40,832 nt of DNA from Defluviicoccus sp. (GTDB lineage Bacteria > Pseudomonadota > Alphaproteobacteria > MPNO01). The DNA lies in NCBI GenBank assembly GCA_028820505.1, contig JAPPIT010000189.1:1-40832 (forward strand), in the 5' to 3' direction. Position 1 is the stretch's first letter, and the number at the start of each line of letters is the position of its first letter. Position numbers and translations under genes: made by a program. The notes below the pieces were generated by a model. The model made no database searches, was not told the DNA's origin, and worked only from the letters and a program-made list of their open reading frames with translations. Below, one piece after another: positions 18,041 to 26,512 of this stretch.

Positions 18041-18761
18041 ACGCCGCCGGCGTTTCCGCCCGACGCTCTGGTCGACCGTCGCGGCCGCGGCAGCGCTCGC
18101 CGTGCTCGTCGGTCTCGGGACGTGGCAGGTTCAGCGTCTTCACTGGAAGGAGGGCGTGATCGCTTATCGCGAGGCGCGGCTCGCCATGCCGCCGGTATCG
18201 GTCGGCGGCGAAACCGCCGCTGTCGATCTCGCGTTCCGCCGCGCCAGCGCGACGGGCAGGTTCCTGCACGCCGTGGAGTTCCTGATCGCCAACCGCGTGC
18301 GCGGCGGACGGGCCGGGTTCGAAATCGTCGCGCCGCTTCGTCTGGGCCCGGCCGATCTCATCCTGGTCAATCGGGGCTGGATTCCGCTCGACCGCACCGA
18401 TCCCGGGACCCGGCGGAAAGGGCAGGTCTCCGGAGCGACGACGATAACGGGCGTGCTTCGCAAACCGGGCAAGACCAGCCGATGGGTTCCCGACAACGAA
18501 CCCGCCCGGGGCGTCTGGTACTATGCGGATCCCGGGGCCATGGCTTCCGCCGCCGGACTTGCCGGCATGCGCGATACGGTCCTCGTCGCGGATGAGACGC
18601 CCAATCCCGGCGGGTATCCCGTCGGACGGGCGGCAAGGGTGGAGATACCGAACCGGCATCTCGAATACGCGCTCACCTGGTACGGGCTCGCGCTCGTCCT
18701 TGTGGCGATCTACATCGCATTTCACTGGCGCCGCGAGGAGGCACCGGATGAACGGGTCTGA
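18018..18761 (+). CDS. SURF1 family oxidase assembly protein
   Basis: The 247-residue protein has the SURF1 layout: one membrane helix near the N-terminus (about 17-37, ending GLGTWQVQRLHWKE), a large periplasmic domain with LVNRGWIPLD, and a second helix at the C-terminus (YALTWYGLALVLVAIYIAF). SURF1 helps insert haem a into subunit I. The ATG at 18018 lies inside the end of the DUF983 gene. A 14-base overlap with the next gene indicates tight coupling. Confidence 0.92.
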   Translation: MNTTTSAERRRRFRPTLWSTVAAAAALAVLVGLGTWQVQRLHWKEGVIAYREARLAMPPVSVGGETAAVDLAFRRASATGRFLHAVEFLIANRVRGGRAGFEIVAPLRLGPADLILVNRGWIPLDRTDPGTRRKGQVSGATTITGVLRKPGKTSRWVPDNEPARGVWYYADPGAMASAAGLAGMRDTVLVADETPNPGGYPVGRAARVEIPNRHLEYALTWYGLALVLVAIYIAFHWRREEAPDERV

Positions 18762-20256
18762 GACCAGCTACGAAATTCTCGAGGCCCGGTTCGGGCAGAT
18801 CGGCGCGCTGGGCGAGGCGGCCCGGGTCCTGACCTGGGACCGGTCGGTCAACATGCCCAGGAAAGGCGCCGCCGGACGCGCCGAACAGCTGGCCTCGCTC
18901 AGGCGGGTGGTGCACGAGAAGACCACCGATCCCGCCATGGCCGACCTGCTCGATGCGGCGGCAGAAGAGGTCTCCGGCGATCCCTGGCGCGCCGCCAATC
19001 TGCGCGAGATGCGCCGCCGGTGGGTGCACGCATCCGCCGTCGACGGCGATCTGATCGCGGCGATGGCGAAAGCCGACAGCGCGTGCGAGATGGCGTGGCG
19101 GGACGCGAGGGAGGCGGACGACTACGAAACCGTCAAGCCCTGTCTCCAGACCGTCCTCGACCTCGTTCGGCGAGCGGGCGAGGCGAGGGCCGAGGCGCTC
19201 GGTTGCTCGGTCTACGAAGCGCTGATGGATGTCTACGAGCCGGGCGCGCGGACCGAACGGATCGACGTGCTGTTCGACGACCTCGCCGGTTTCCTCCCGG
19301 GATTTCTCGACCGGGTCCTCGATCTGCAAGCGCGCGAACCGGAACCCTTGCCGCTGGAAGGCCCGTTCGGCATCGAAGCGCAGCGTTCGCTGGGCGAACG
19401 ACTCATGGTCCAGCTCGGGTTCGATTTCGACGCCGGGCGCCTCGACGTCAGCCTGCACCCGTTTTGCAGCGGCGTGCCGGGCGATATCCGCGTGACCACC
19501 CGCTACGACACGGCGGACTTCACCCAGAGCGTGATGGCGGTCCTGCACGAGACCGGGCACGCGCTCTACAACGCGGGCCTGCCCCCGGAATGGCGCCGCC
19601 AGCCGGTCGGCGCGGCCCGCGGGATGGCGACCCACGAGAGCCAGTCGCTGATCGTCGAGATGCAGGCCTGCCGGTCGGCGGAGTTCATCGGCTTCCTGGC
19701 GCCGCTGGTGCGCGGGGCCTTCGGAGCGAGCGGACCCGCCTGGTCGGCCGGGAATTTGTGCCGCCATTACCGCCGGGCCGCCCGCAGCCTGATCCGGGTC
19801 GACGCCGACGAGGCGACCTATCCGGCGCATGTGATCCTGCGCTACCGGCTCGAACGGGAGCTGGTGGCCGGACGGCTGTCGCTCGACGACCTGCCGGAGG
19901 CGTGGGGCGACGGGCTGGACGCGCTGCTCGGCATCCGCCCCCCGGACGATGCCAGCGGCTGCCTGCAGGACATCCACTGGTACAGCGGGACCTGGGGCTA
20001 TTTCCCGACCTACGCGCTGGGCGCGCTCGCGGCGGCGCAGTTCTTCGCGGCCGCCCTGTCCGCTCGCCCCGGAATACCCGATGCGCTCTCCAGGGGCGAC
20101 TTCGCGCCGTTGACCGGCTGGCTCGGGGAGGCGGTCCATCGCAAGGGGTCGATGCCGGAATCGACGGACGAACTTCTCCGCGAGGCGACCGGCGCGCCGC
20201 TCGGCACCGGCCCGTTCAAGCGACACCTGGAAAAACGCTATTTGTCAGATCGTTAG
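18748..20256 (+). CDS. Carboxypeptidase Taq (M32 family)
   Basis: The 502-residue cytosolic zinc carboxypeptidase removes C-terminal residues from peptides. The HETGH zinc motif (His267, Glu268, His271), the third ligand in HESQS (Glu297) and the family segments DIRVTTRY and HWYSGTWGYFPTYALG are all present. The length fits the roughly 500-residue norm. The ATG overlaps surf1 by 14 bases, so it ends the oxidase transcript; threonine synthase more often follows surf1 in related genomes. Its 3' end overlaps the convergent nucleoside transporter gene by 12 bases. Confidence 0.94.
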   Translation: MNGSETSYEILEARFGQIGALGEAARVLTWDRSVNMPRKGAAGRAEQLASLRRVVHEKTTDPAMADLLDAAAEEVSGDPWRAANLREMRRRWVHASAVDGDLIAAMAKADSACEMAWRDAREADDYETVKPCLQTVLDLVRRAGEARAEALGCSVYEALMDVYEPGARTERIDVLFDDLAGFLPGFLDRVLDLQAREPEPLPLEGPFGIEAQRSLGERLMVQLGFDFDAGRLDVSLHPFCSGVPGDIRVTTRYDTADFTQSVMAVLHETGHALYNAGLPPEWRRQPVGAARGMATHESQSLIVEMQACRSAEFIGFLAPLVRGAFGASGPAWSAGNLCRHYRRAARSLIRVDADEATYPAHVILRYRLERELVAGRLSLDDLPEAWGDGLDALLGIRPPDDASGCLQDIHWYSGTWGYFPTYALGALAAAQFFAAALSARPGIPDALSRGDFAPLTGWLGEAVHRKGSMPESTDELLREATGAPLGTGPFKRHLEKRYLSDR

Positions 20257-21492
20257 GAGGCCGACGACGGTGCCGGTCATGCAGGCGGCAAGCGTCCCGG
20301 CGTAGATCGACCTGAGGCCGAGGCCGACGATCTCCGCCCGACGATCCGGCACCATGGCGCCGATCCCCGCGATCAGGATGCCCAGGCTCGCGAAATTGGC
20401 GAAGCCGCAGAGCGCATAGGTCATGATCAGCCGGCTGCGTTCGCCGAGGGTTCCCTCCGGCAGTCCGGCGAGCGAGAAGTAGGCGATGAGCTCGTTGAGG
20501 ACGATTTTGACGCCGAGCAGCGACCCGGCGGCGACGGCTTCGCTCCACGGTATGCCCATCAGCCATGCGACCGGCGCCATGACGTAACCCAGCAGCCGCT
20601 GCAGGGTGATCGGCTCCCCGGCGAGGTCGGGCAAGAGCCCGAGCAGCAGGTTCGCCAGATGAACGAGCGCGACCATGACGAACAGCAATGCGACGATGTT
20701 GAGGAGCAGGGTAAGCCCGTCCAGCGTGCCGCGGGTCAACGCCTCGAAGCTCGAACCGTAGAGCCGCTCGGGCGTCACCGAGCCCCCTACGGTTTCGGTT
20801 TCTTCCGGCACCATCACACGGGCGATCGCCACGGCGGCCGGCGCGCTCAAGAGCGACGCGGTGAGGAGATGGCCGACCGGGTTGTCGACGACGTCGGCGA
20901 GCGCGGTCGCGTAGAGCACCATGACGGTGCCGGCGATCGTCGCCATGCCCGCGGTCATCACGACGAACAGCTCGCTCCGGCTGAGCGCGTTCAGGTAGGG
21001 CCGGATGAGCAGCGGCGCCTCGACCATGCCGACGAAAATGTTGGCGGCGGTGGAAAAGCTCGCCGCGCCGCTGATCCTGAGCAGGCGGGAAAGCGCCCAG
21101 GCGAAGGCCCCGACGACCGCGGGCAGCACGCGCCAGTGATAGAAAAGAGCGGAGAGCGCGCTCACCAGCAGCACCAGCGGCAGGGCCTGAAAGGCGAAGA
21201 TGAAGGCGCCGCCGGGCGTCTTTTCGTCGAAGGGAAGCGCGCCGCCGCCGATATACCCGAAGACGAACGACGTGCCGGCATGGGTCGCGGCCTGCAGCGC
21301 TTCCACGATGCCGTTGAGCGCGAGGAGCAGCTGCCAGCCGGCCGACCATTTCAGCAGTATCAGCGCGAGGACGAGCTGGACCGCGATCCCGGCGAGCACG
21401 GTCCGCCACGGAAACCGCGCCCGGTCCTCGCTCACCAGCCATGCCAGCCCGACGAGGGCGGCCAACCCGACCACGCCCTGGACGATCGTCAT
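20245..21492 (-). CDS. Concentrative nucleoside transporter (NupC/CNT family)
   Basis: The 415-residue membrane protein couples nucleoside uptake to an ion gradient. CNT signatures are FVFGYIGGGALPF, the segment GAASFSTAANIFVGMVEAP with its conserved glutamate, AGMATIAGTVMVLYA, and near the end NELIAYFSLAGLP and YALCGFANFASLGI. About ten hydrophobic stretches are seen. ATG 21492 is chosen for its GGGAGG ribosome-binding site and because the protein then begins with the family TM helix; the longer frame up to 21684 is not convincing. Substrate range cannot be told. Confidence 0.9.
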   Translation of the reverse strand: MTIVQGVVGLAALVGLAWLVSEDRARFPWRTVLAGIAVQLVLALILLKWSAGWQLLLALNGIVEALQAATHAGTSFVFGYIGGGALPFDEKTPGGAFIFAFQALPLVLLVSALSALFYHWRVLPAVVGAFAWALSRLLRISGAASFSTAANIFVGMVEAPLLIRPYLNALSRSELFVVMTAGMATIAGTVMVLYATALADVVDNPVGHLLTASLLSAPAAVAIARVMVPEETETVGGSVTPERLYGSSFEALTRGTLDGLTLLLNIVALLFVMVALVHLANLLLGLLPDLAGEPITLQRLLGYVMAPVAWLMGIPWSEAVAAGSLLGVKIVLNELIAYFSLAGLPEGTLGERSRLIMTYALCGFANFASLGILIAGIGAMVPDRRAEIVGLGLRSIYAGTLAACMTGTVVGLLTI

Positions 21493-21869
21493 GTGGGGCG
21501 CCTCCCTGTGTGTCGGGCGTGAGAACGAAACGCCGAAGGGCGTCCTCATCCCGCTTGCTGACCGCTCACGCCATCGGACGAAAAAAGCCGCTGTGCAACC
21601 CGTGTTTAACTCAAGGGGCGCTTGGGCGGCGGCGTCCGCCGCGCACTTGCGCAGACGGTCCCCGAACCGCCACGCGGCTTCCAAGCCTCTCTATACGAAG
21701 CACGGGGTAACGAAGCAATGCGGGAACGCGGAGAAGCCGCCCCGATGCTTGAGGGAACGGTCGCGCGGATGTCGCCGCAAGCGGTAGTGCCGAACGCGGT
21801 GCCAAAGGGGGGCGACCGGCGAAAGCACTTCCTACGTCGAAAACGAAGCGTCTCCACCCCCGGATAAGA
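21493..21869. other. Non-coding or decayed stretch upstream of the CNT gene
   Basis: These 377 bases contain open frames on both strands, none with a recognisable protein, ribosome-binding site or codon pattern like the neighbours. The composition is somewhat more A-rich than adjacent genes. The first 28 bases resemble 22653-22680. It may hold the CNT promoter plus debris of an inserted segment. I see no terminator hairpin with a T-run. Confidence 0.4.
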
Positions 21870-22427
21870 TTACATCACCGGCGCGCCGAAGAGCGTGTCG
21901 TGGAAAGCCGCCAGGAGCCCTGCGACAATCAAGCCGCCGCCGACAGCAGCTATGTCCATGACGATACGGGGCACGGGCTCCTTCGGCGGGCCTTTGCCTC
22001 GCGCTACCGCGCTGACAATCTCAACCACCGCGAACAATGCGAAGCCGCCGAACAGCACGACGGAACGTACTTCGCCATTGGAGAGAAGGTGGGCGAAAGC
22101 CCACAGCAGCAGCCCGAGAAGCATCGGGTGCCGGACTAGGGCGCGTATGCGGGTGGGCATGTTGGCCGCAGCGAACAGCACCAGTGCGATTGGCACCAGG
22201 ATCATCGAGGCTCGATGCCCCCAAACCGGGGGCGCGTAGACCTCTTCGAAGGGGGAGCGCGAGAAGCCCCACACAACGGCCACCAGGGAGAGCAGCACGA
22301 CCGCACTGAACACGCCGCGATAGGGCTTCGCTCCCAACCGCTCCACCAAGGCGGCGCGCAATCTCGGAGCGCTCGGTATCAGGTGGATTGCGGTGAACAG
22401 CACGAGGCCGGCTACCAACAGTGACAT
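21870..22427 (-). CDS. NnrU family membrane protein
   Basis: The 185-residue protein has about six membrane helices and the NnrU/zeta-carotene isomerase-like (Z-ISO) signature: an early helix with LFTAIHLIPSAPRLR, then PVWGHRASMILVPIA, ALVRHPMLLGLLLWAFAHLLSNGE. The histidines in these helices bind haem b in Z-ISO. NnrU was named from nitric oxide metabolism, but many homologs have no known function. A GGAG sequence lies upstream of the ATG. No denitrification or carotenoid genes are visible nearby. Confidence 0.85.
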   Translation of the reverse strand: MSLLVAGLVLFTAIHLIPSAPRLRAALVERLGAKPYRGVFSAVVLLSLVAVVWGFSRSPFEEVYAPPVWGHRASMILVPIALVLFAAANMPTRIRALVRHPMLLGLLLWAFAHLLSNGEVRSVVLFGGFALFAVVEIVSAVARGKGPPKEPVPRIVMDIAAVGGGLIVAGLLAAFHDTLFGAPVM

Positions 22428-22442
22428 GCGTGTACTCCAGGT

Positions 22443-22643
22443 TCAGTTGTCGTCCATGGATATCGGAGCGACGGACTCCGGAAAAGGCTTCGTGCTGACA
22501 TCGAATCGGTTTTCCCTTGCCGATGCCATTGCCGCCGCGACGATACTACCGACCTTCTCCGCCGCTTCGACAGGGTGCGCGTAGCCCGCCGGGGTGGAGC
22601 GCGTGAGCCATAACGCTCCGTAGCTACGCCAGTAGCCGCGAGT
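22443..22643 (-). pseudogene. C-terminal remnant, possibly creatininase-like
   Basis: A 66-codon open segment follows an in-frame TGA (22644-22646) and ends at TGA 22443-22445, 15 bases before the NnrU start. It has no start codon near its beginning. Its translation looks protein-like: YWRSYGALWLTRSTPAGYAH followed by PVEAAEKVGSIVAAA. The TPxG....P..A.EK pattern recalls the C-terminal end of creatininase-family amidohydrolases, but this is a weak match made by eye. The upstream part of any such gene is missing. Confidence 0.35.
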
Positions 22644-22672
22644 TCACGCGATGGTGGGCGCCTCTCTGCGCG

Positions 22673-23914
22673 TCAGGCGGGCGCCGGAACCCGGACGAAA
22701 CCCGTCCGGTGCGGCTCATGCACCAGAATCGAAAGGAAGGCCGCCAACAGGGCGAGGGCGAAGGAAGCGAGCCACATCCAGTCGTATTGCGCGAACAGGT
22801 CGAACACCCAGCCGCCGGCGAACGACCCGAGCGCGCCGCCCACCGAATGGAGCGAGAACAGGAGGCCCATGGTGAGCCCCATGATCCTGAGCCCCATGTG
22901 GGTGCCGACGATGTTGGCGACGACCGGGAAGGTCGCGAAGTCGAACAGCCCGAACAGCGCCGCGAAGGTGAAAAGCAGCGCCGAATCGCCCGGGATGAAC
23001 ATCAGGAGAATGAAGCAGAGCGCGCGCAGGAAGTAGATGGCGGCGAGCAGCGCGGGACGGTGGAATTTATCGGCCGCGGCGCCGAAGCCGATGATCCCCA
23101 TCGCCGACGTCGTCGCCAGCACCCCGAACGCGGTGGCGCTCTCGATCGGCGGGAAGCCGCACGCCGCCGCATAGGGCAGGAAGTGGATCCGGATCGCGCC
23201 AATGGTGGTGAAGCCGCACACTATGTACCCGATGCCGAGCAGCCAGAAGGTACGGTCCCGCATCAGGTAGCCGAGCTGCGTCCAGATCGTGTTGCCGGCA
23301 TCGGCCTGCGGTCCGCGCATCCGGCTCTCCGGCGCCTCGCGTCGGATCAGCGTCCAAGTGAGCAGGGCCGTCGCGGCCAGCAGCAGCCCGACCGCCAGGA
23401 AGCTGGCGCGCCAGCCGACGGTGCCGAGACCGAGGGCGAGCAGCGGCATCAGCACGAGCTGGCCCCCGGTCGCGCCCGAGGTCGCTATGCCGGTCGCAAG
23501 CCCGCGCCGGGCATCGAAATAGAGCGCGACCGTCGCGCCGATCAGCGGGGCGGAAACGATCGAGAAGCCGATCCCACCGATCAGCCCGAACGCGGCGATG
23601 AAGTGCCAGTCTTCCCACATGCCCGCGGTCAGGCACACGGCGACGGCGGTCAGGAGAATCGCCATCACGAATATCGTTCGCGCGCCGTAACGGTCGAGCG
23701 CCATGCCGGCAATGGGCGAGCCGATCGCCATCACCGTCAGCATCACCGAACCGCCCGTCGAAATGAACGTGCGGTCCCAGGCGAACTCCTTCTCCCACTC
23801 GGGGATCAGGAGACCGAGCGCGGAACGCGCGCTCATCACCAGGGTGAGGACCGTGAAGAGGACGGCAACGACAAGCCACCCGTAAGGGTTTTCTCGGATC
23901 GTTCTGAGAAGCAT
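22673..23914 (-). CDS. MFS transporter (monocarboxylate/oxalate-formate type)
   Basis: The 413-residue protein has 12 predicted membrane helices and the MFS loop GMALDRYGARTIFVM between helices 2 and 3. The N-terminus (EWEKEFAWDRTFISTGGSVML) and the FDARRGLATGIATSGATGGQL segment are typical of the monocarboxylate and oxalate/formate antiporter branch. The substrate is probably a small organic acid, which is an inference. It is divergent from the Kef-type antiporter across 125 bases. It is the carrier gene nearest to the catabolic operon and could serve it, but there is no direct evidence. Confidence 0.85.
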   Translation of the reverse strand: MLLRTIRENPYGWLVVAVLFTVLTLVMSARSALGLLIPEWEKEFAWDRTFISTGGSVMLTVMAIGSPIAGMALDRYGARTIFVMAILLTAVAVCLTAGMWEDWHFIAAFGLIGGIGFSIVSAPLIGATVALYFDARRGLATGIATSGATGGQLVLMPLLALGLGTVGWRASFLAVGLLLAATALLTWTLIRREAPESRMRGPQADAGNTIWTQLGYLMRDRTFWLLGIGYIVCGFTTIGAIRIHFLPYAAACGFPPIESATAFGVLATTSAMGIIGFGAAADKFHRPALLAAIYFLRALCFILLMFIPGDSALLFTFAALFGLFDFATFPVVANIVGTHMGLRIMGLTMGLLFSLHSVGGALGSFAGGWVFDLFAQYDWMWLASFALALLAAFLSILVHEPHRTGFVRVPAPA

Positions 23915-24039
23915 GGAAACGGGGTACCGAATAAGCGGGACGCCGGAGTCTATAGCAATCGGTTTGCCGGGCGAACCCGATGCGCCGATTCGCGGCGAAC
24001 GGGATAGTCTGGGCCCGCCCCGGGCGTTGGAGGCCGCGC

Positions 24040-25665
24040 GTGCCCCACATCGACCTCAGCGACGTCGTCATCATCCTCGCCGCGGCGGTCGCCGCGCTGT
24101 TCGTCCTGCGGCGCGTGAACCTGTCTCCGGTGCTCGGCTACCTCGCCGCGGGCATGCTCATCGGTCCGTTCGGGATCGGGCTCGTCACCGACGTGGACAG
24201 CATCCACGCCTTCGCCGAGTTCGGCGTGGTGTTCCTGCTCTTCACCATCGGCCTCGAACTGCCATGGGAACGGATCAAGGTTCTTCCCCCCGCCCTGTTC
24301 GCGCTCGGGCTGACGCAGATCCTGGTTACGGGCGCGGCCATTTCGGGCATCGCGCTCGCGCTCGGCGTCGCCCTCGATGCGGCGATCGTGATCGGCGCCG
24401 CCCTTTCCCTGTCCTCGACCGTCTTCGTCATCCAGATATTGGTGGACCGCAGGCAACTTCCGACCCGGTTCGGCCGCGCCTCCTTTACCGTCCTGATGAT
24501 GCAGGATCTCGCCGTCGCGCCCATCCTCGTGCTGACGGTTGCGCTGACGAACCGCGAAGGGGGGCTCGTCGAGTCCCTCGGCATCGCGGCGCTGCAGGCG
24601 GCCGCCGCCCTGGTCGCCATCGTGGTGCTGGGCCGCTTCGTGCTGCGGCCCCTCTTCGCCGTGGTGGCCGCCGAACGGAACGACGACATCTTCGCCGCCG
24701 CGACCCTGCTGGTGGTGGTCGGCATCGCGGGATTTACCGATTTCGTCGGCCTATCGCTGGCGCTCGGCGGGCTGCTCGCGGGAATGCTCCTGGCGGAGAC
24801 CGAGTACCGCCACCAGGTCCTGGCAGAGATCCAGCCGTTCCGCGCGTTGCTGCTCGGGCTGTTCTTCATGCTGATCGGGATGCAGACGGATCTGGGCGTC
24901 GCGGTCGACCGGGCGCCGTTCGTGTTGCTCGCGACCATCGGGCTGATCGCGACCAAGGCGGTTATCCTCGCGTTGCTGGTGGTCCTGTTCCGCCTTCCCG
25001 GCCTCTACGCGTGGCCGCTCGGCCTGCTGCTGGCGCAAGGCGGCGAGTTCGCTTTCGTGGTGTTCAACGTGGCGATGGGCGGCGGGCTGATCGAGGGAAC
25101 GCTCGGCCAGGTGCTCATCGTCGCGGTGGCGCTGTCGATGATGGCGACGCCCGCGCTCGCCTGGGCCAGCGCCCGGCTTGCGCACTGGACGGCGATGAGG
25201 GGATCGGCCAGCGTGGAGGAACTCGCCGGGGACATGCCCGACCTCGTCGATCATGTCGTGATCGCCGGCTACGGCCGCGTCGGGCGCGCGGTCGCGCGCG
25301 ACCTCGAGCAAAAGGGAATCGGGTTCATCGCCGTCGACCGCGATCCCGTCGTCGTGTCGACCGCCCGGTCGCAGGGGGAGCCCGCATATTTCGGAGACGC
25401 GAGCAGGGCCGACGTGCTCCAGAACCTGCATCTCGAATCGGCGTTGTCCGTGGTGGTGGCGGTCAGCGATTCGGACGCGGCGACCAGGCTGGTGGCGACG
25501 CTCCGCCATAGCCTGCCGGACATTCCCGTTCTCGCCCGCGCGACGAACGATTCCCACGCCGCGGAGCTGGTGCGGGCGGGCGCGTCGTTCGTCGTGCCGG
25601 AGCTCGTCGCCACCGGAAAACGGCTTGCCGAACAAATAACCGTTTCCTATCGGCCCCGGCCGTGA
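24040..25665 (+). CDS. Kef/CPA2-type monovalent cation:proton antiporter
   Basis: The 541-residue protein combines an N-terminal Na+/H+-exchanger-type membrane domain of about 12 helices (GYLAAGMLIGPFGIGL, FLLFTIGLELP, SLSSTVFVIQIL, MMQDLAVAPIL) with a C-terminal TrkA-N/RCK nucleotide-binding domain starting near residue 406 (VVIAGYGRVGRAVARDL). Such proteins extrude K+ or Na+ and in the KefB/C group are gated by glutathione adducts. The start is a GTG at 24040 with GGAGG six bases upstream; the ATG at 23980 has no such site. It lies 55 bases before the catabolic operon on the same strand. Confidence 0.92.
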   Translation: MPHIDLSDVVIILAAAVAALFVLRRVNLSPVLGYLAAGMLIGPFGIGLVTDVDSIHAFAEFGVVFLLFTIGLELPWERIKVLPPALFALGLTQILVTGAAISGIALALGVALDAAIVIGAALSLSSTVFVIQILVDRRQLPTRFGRASFTVLMMQDLAVAPILVLTVALTNREGGLVESLGIAALQAAAALVAIVVLGRFVLRPLFAVVAAERNDDIFAAATLLVVVGIAGFTDFVGLSLALGGLLAGMLLAETEYRHQVLAEIQPFRALLLGLFFMLIGMQTDLGVAVDRAPFVLLATIGLIATKAVILALLVVLFRLPGLYAWPLGLLLAQGGEFAFVVFNVAMGGGLIEGTLGQVLIVAVALSMMATPALAWASARLAHWTAMRGSASVEELAGDMPDLVDHVVIAGYGRVGRAVARDLEQKGIGFIAVDRDPVVVSTARSQGEPAYFGDASRADVLQNLHLESALSVVVAVSDSDAATRLVATLRHSLPDIPVLARATNDSHAAELVRAGASFVVPELVATGKRLAEQITVSYRPRP

Positions 25666-25720
25666 CATCGCCGGAGTTTCGCGTAAACATGCGCCCCCCA
25701 ATCAGGAACGAGGCGCTGGT

Positions 25721-26500
25721 GTGAGCTATCGGACGATCCTCTACGAAGAGGACGGGCCGGTCGGGACGATCACGCTGAACCGTCCAGACGACGGCAACAT
25801 GTTCACGATCGAGACCTGCCACGAGGTGCGCGGCTGCATCGACGGAATCCGGCGCGAGACCCGGACGCGCGCGATCGTGCTGACCGGCGCGGGGGACAGA
25901 TTCTTCTGCATCGGCGGGCGCAAGGACGGGGCGGAGCCCACCCGTCTCTATGCCGGCATGCTGCCGACGCTTGAGATGTACGAGGCGATCGACAAGCTCC
26001 AGAAGCCGGTGATCGCGAGCGTCAACGGGTTCGCGGTCGGCGGCGGCAACGTGCTCCAGATGGTCTGCGACCTCACCATCGCCAAGGAAAGCGCGGTGTT
26101 CCGCCAGGTCGGCCCCATGATGGGGTCGTTCGACGCGGGTTACGGCACCTGGTATCTCGAAGACCTCGTGGGCAAGAAGCGGGCCAAGGAAATCTGGTAC
26201 ACCAACCGGCGAATCAAGGCCGTGGAAGCGCTCGAGATGGGGCTGATAAACCGGGTCGTGCCCGACGCCGAACTCGCCGAGCGGACGCGCGAATACGCCC
26301 TGGAGGTGGCCGAGCGCGGCAGCTTCGCGCTGGCCTCGATCAAGGGCGCGTTCAACGCCCGCCACGGCGGCGTGTCGGGGCTTGCCCGGATGGCGCACGA
26401 TCTGCTGCTGCCCGGCTATCTCGACAGCGAGGAGTCGAAGGAGCTCGGCGCCGCCTTCCGCGAGCGCCGCTCGCCCGACCCCGACCGCTTCGGACACTGA
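25721..26500 (+). CDS. MenB/BadI-type ring-cleaving crotonase
   Basis: The 259-residue crotonase carries the pattern of DHNA-CoA synthase (MenB) and 2-ketocyclohexanecarboxyl-CoA hydrolase (BadI), not of ordinary hydratases. The diagnostic stretch is RQVGPMMGSFDAGYGTWYL (Ser136, Asp138), followed by GKKRAKEIWY; the oxyanion loop is AVGGGNVLQMVCDLTI. Tyrosines at about 77 and 233 match those used in MenB for carbon-carbon bond chemistry. The glutamates of hydratases are missing (Asn110 replaces the first). No other men gene is present, so a BadI-like hydrolysis of a cyclic beta-ketoacyl-CoA is the better inference. The GTG at 25721 is preceded by AGGAACGAGG. It heads the nine-gene operon. Confidence 0.82.
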   Translation: MSYRTILYEEDGPVGTITLNRPDDGNMFTIETCHEVRGCIDGIRRETRTRAIVLTGAGDRFFCIGGRKDGAEPTRLYAGMLPTLEMYEAIDKLQKPVIASVNGFAVGGGNVLQMVCDLTIAKESAVFRQVGPMMGSFDAGYGTWYLEDLVGKKRAKEIWYTNRRIKAVEALEMGLINRVVPDAELAERTREYALEVAERGSFALASIKGAFNARHGGVSGLARMAHDLLLPGYLDSEESKELGAAFRERRSPDPDRFGH

Positions 26501-26512
26501 ACGGCACGGAAA

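Noticed and set aside
21606-21867. Small open frames on both strands between the CNT and NnrU genes
   Set aside because: No ribosome-binding site, no recognisable similarity, and mutually overlapping frames of equal quality.
25721-26500. Menaquinone MenB
   Set aside because: No menaquinone gene neighbours, a degradative operon context and a ubiquinone-type respiratory chain; BadI-like is more consistent, though only an assay or tree can decide.
25721-26500. 6-oxocyclohexenecarbonyl-CoA hydrolase (BamA/Oah) of anaerobic benzoate degradation
   Set aside because: That family is about 370 residues long and has different signatures; this protein has 259, and no benzoyl-CoA reductase is present.
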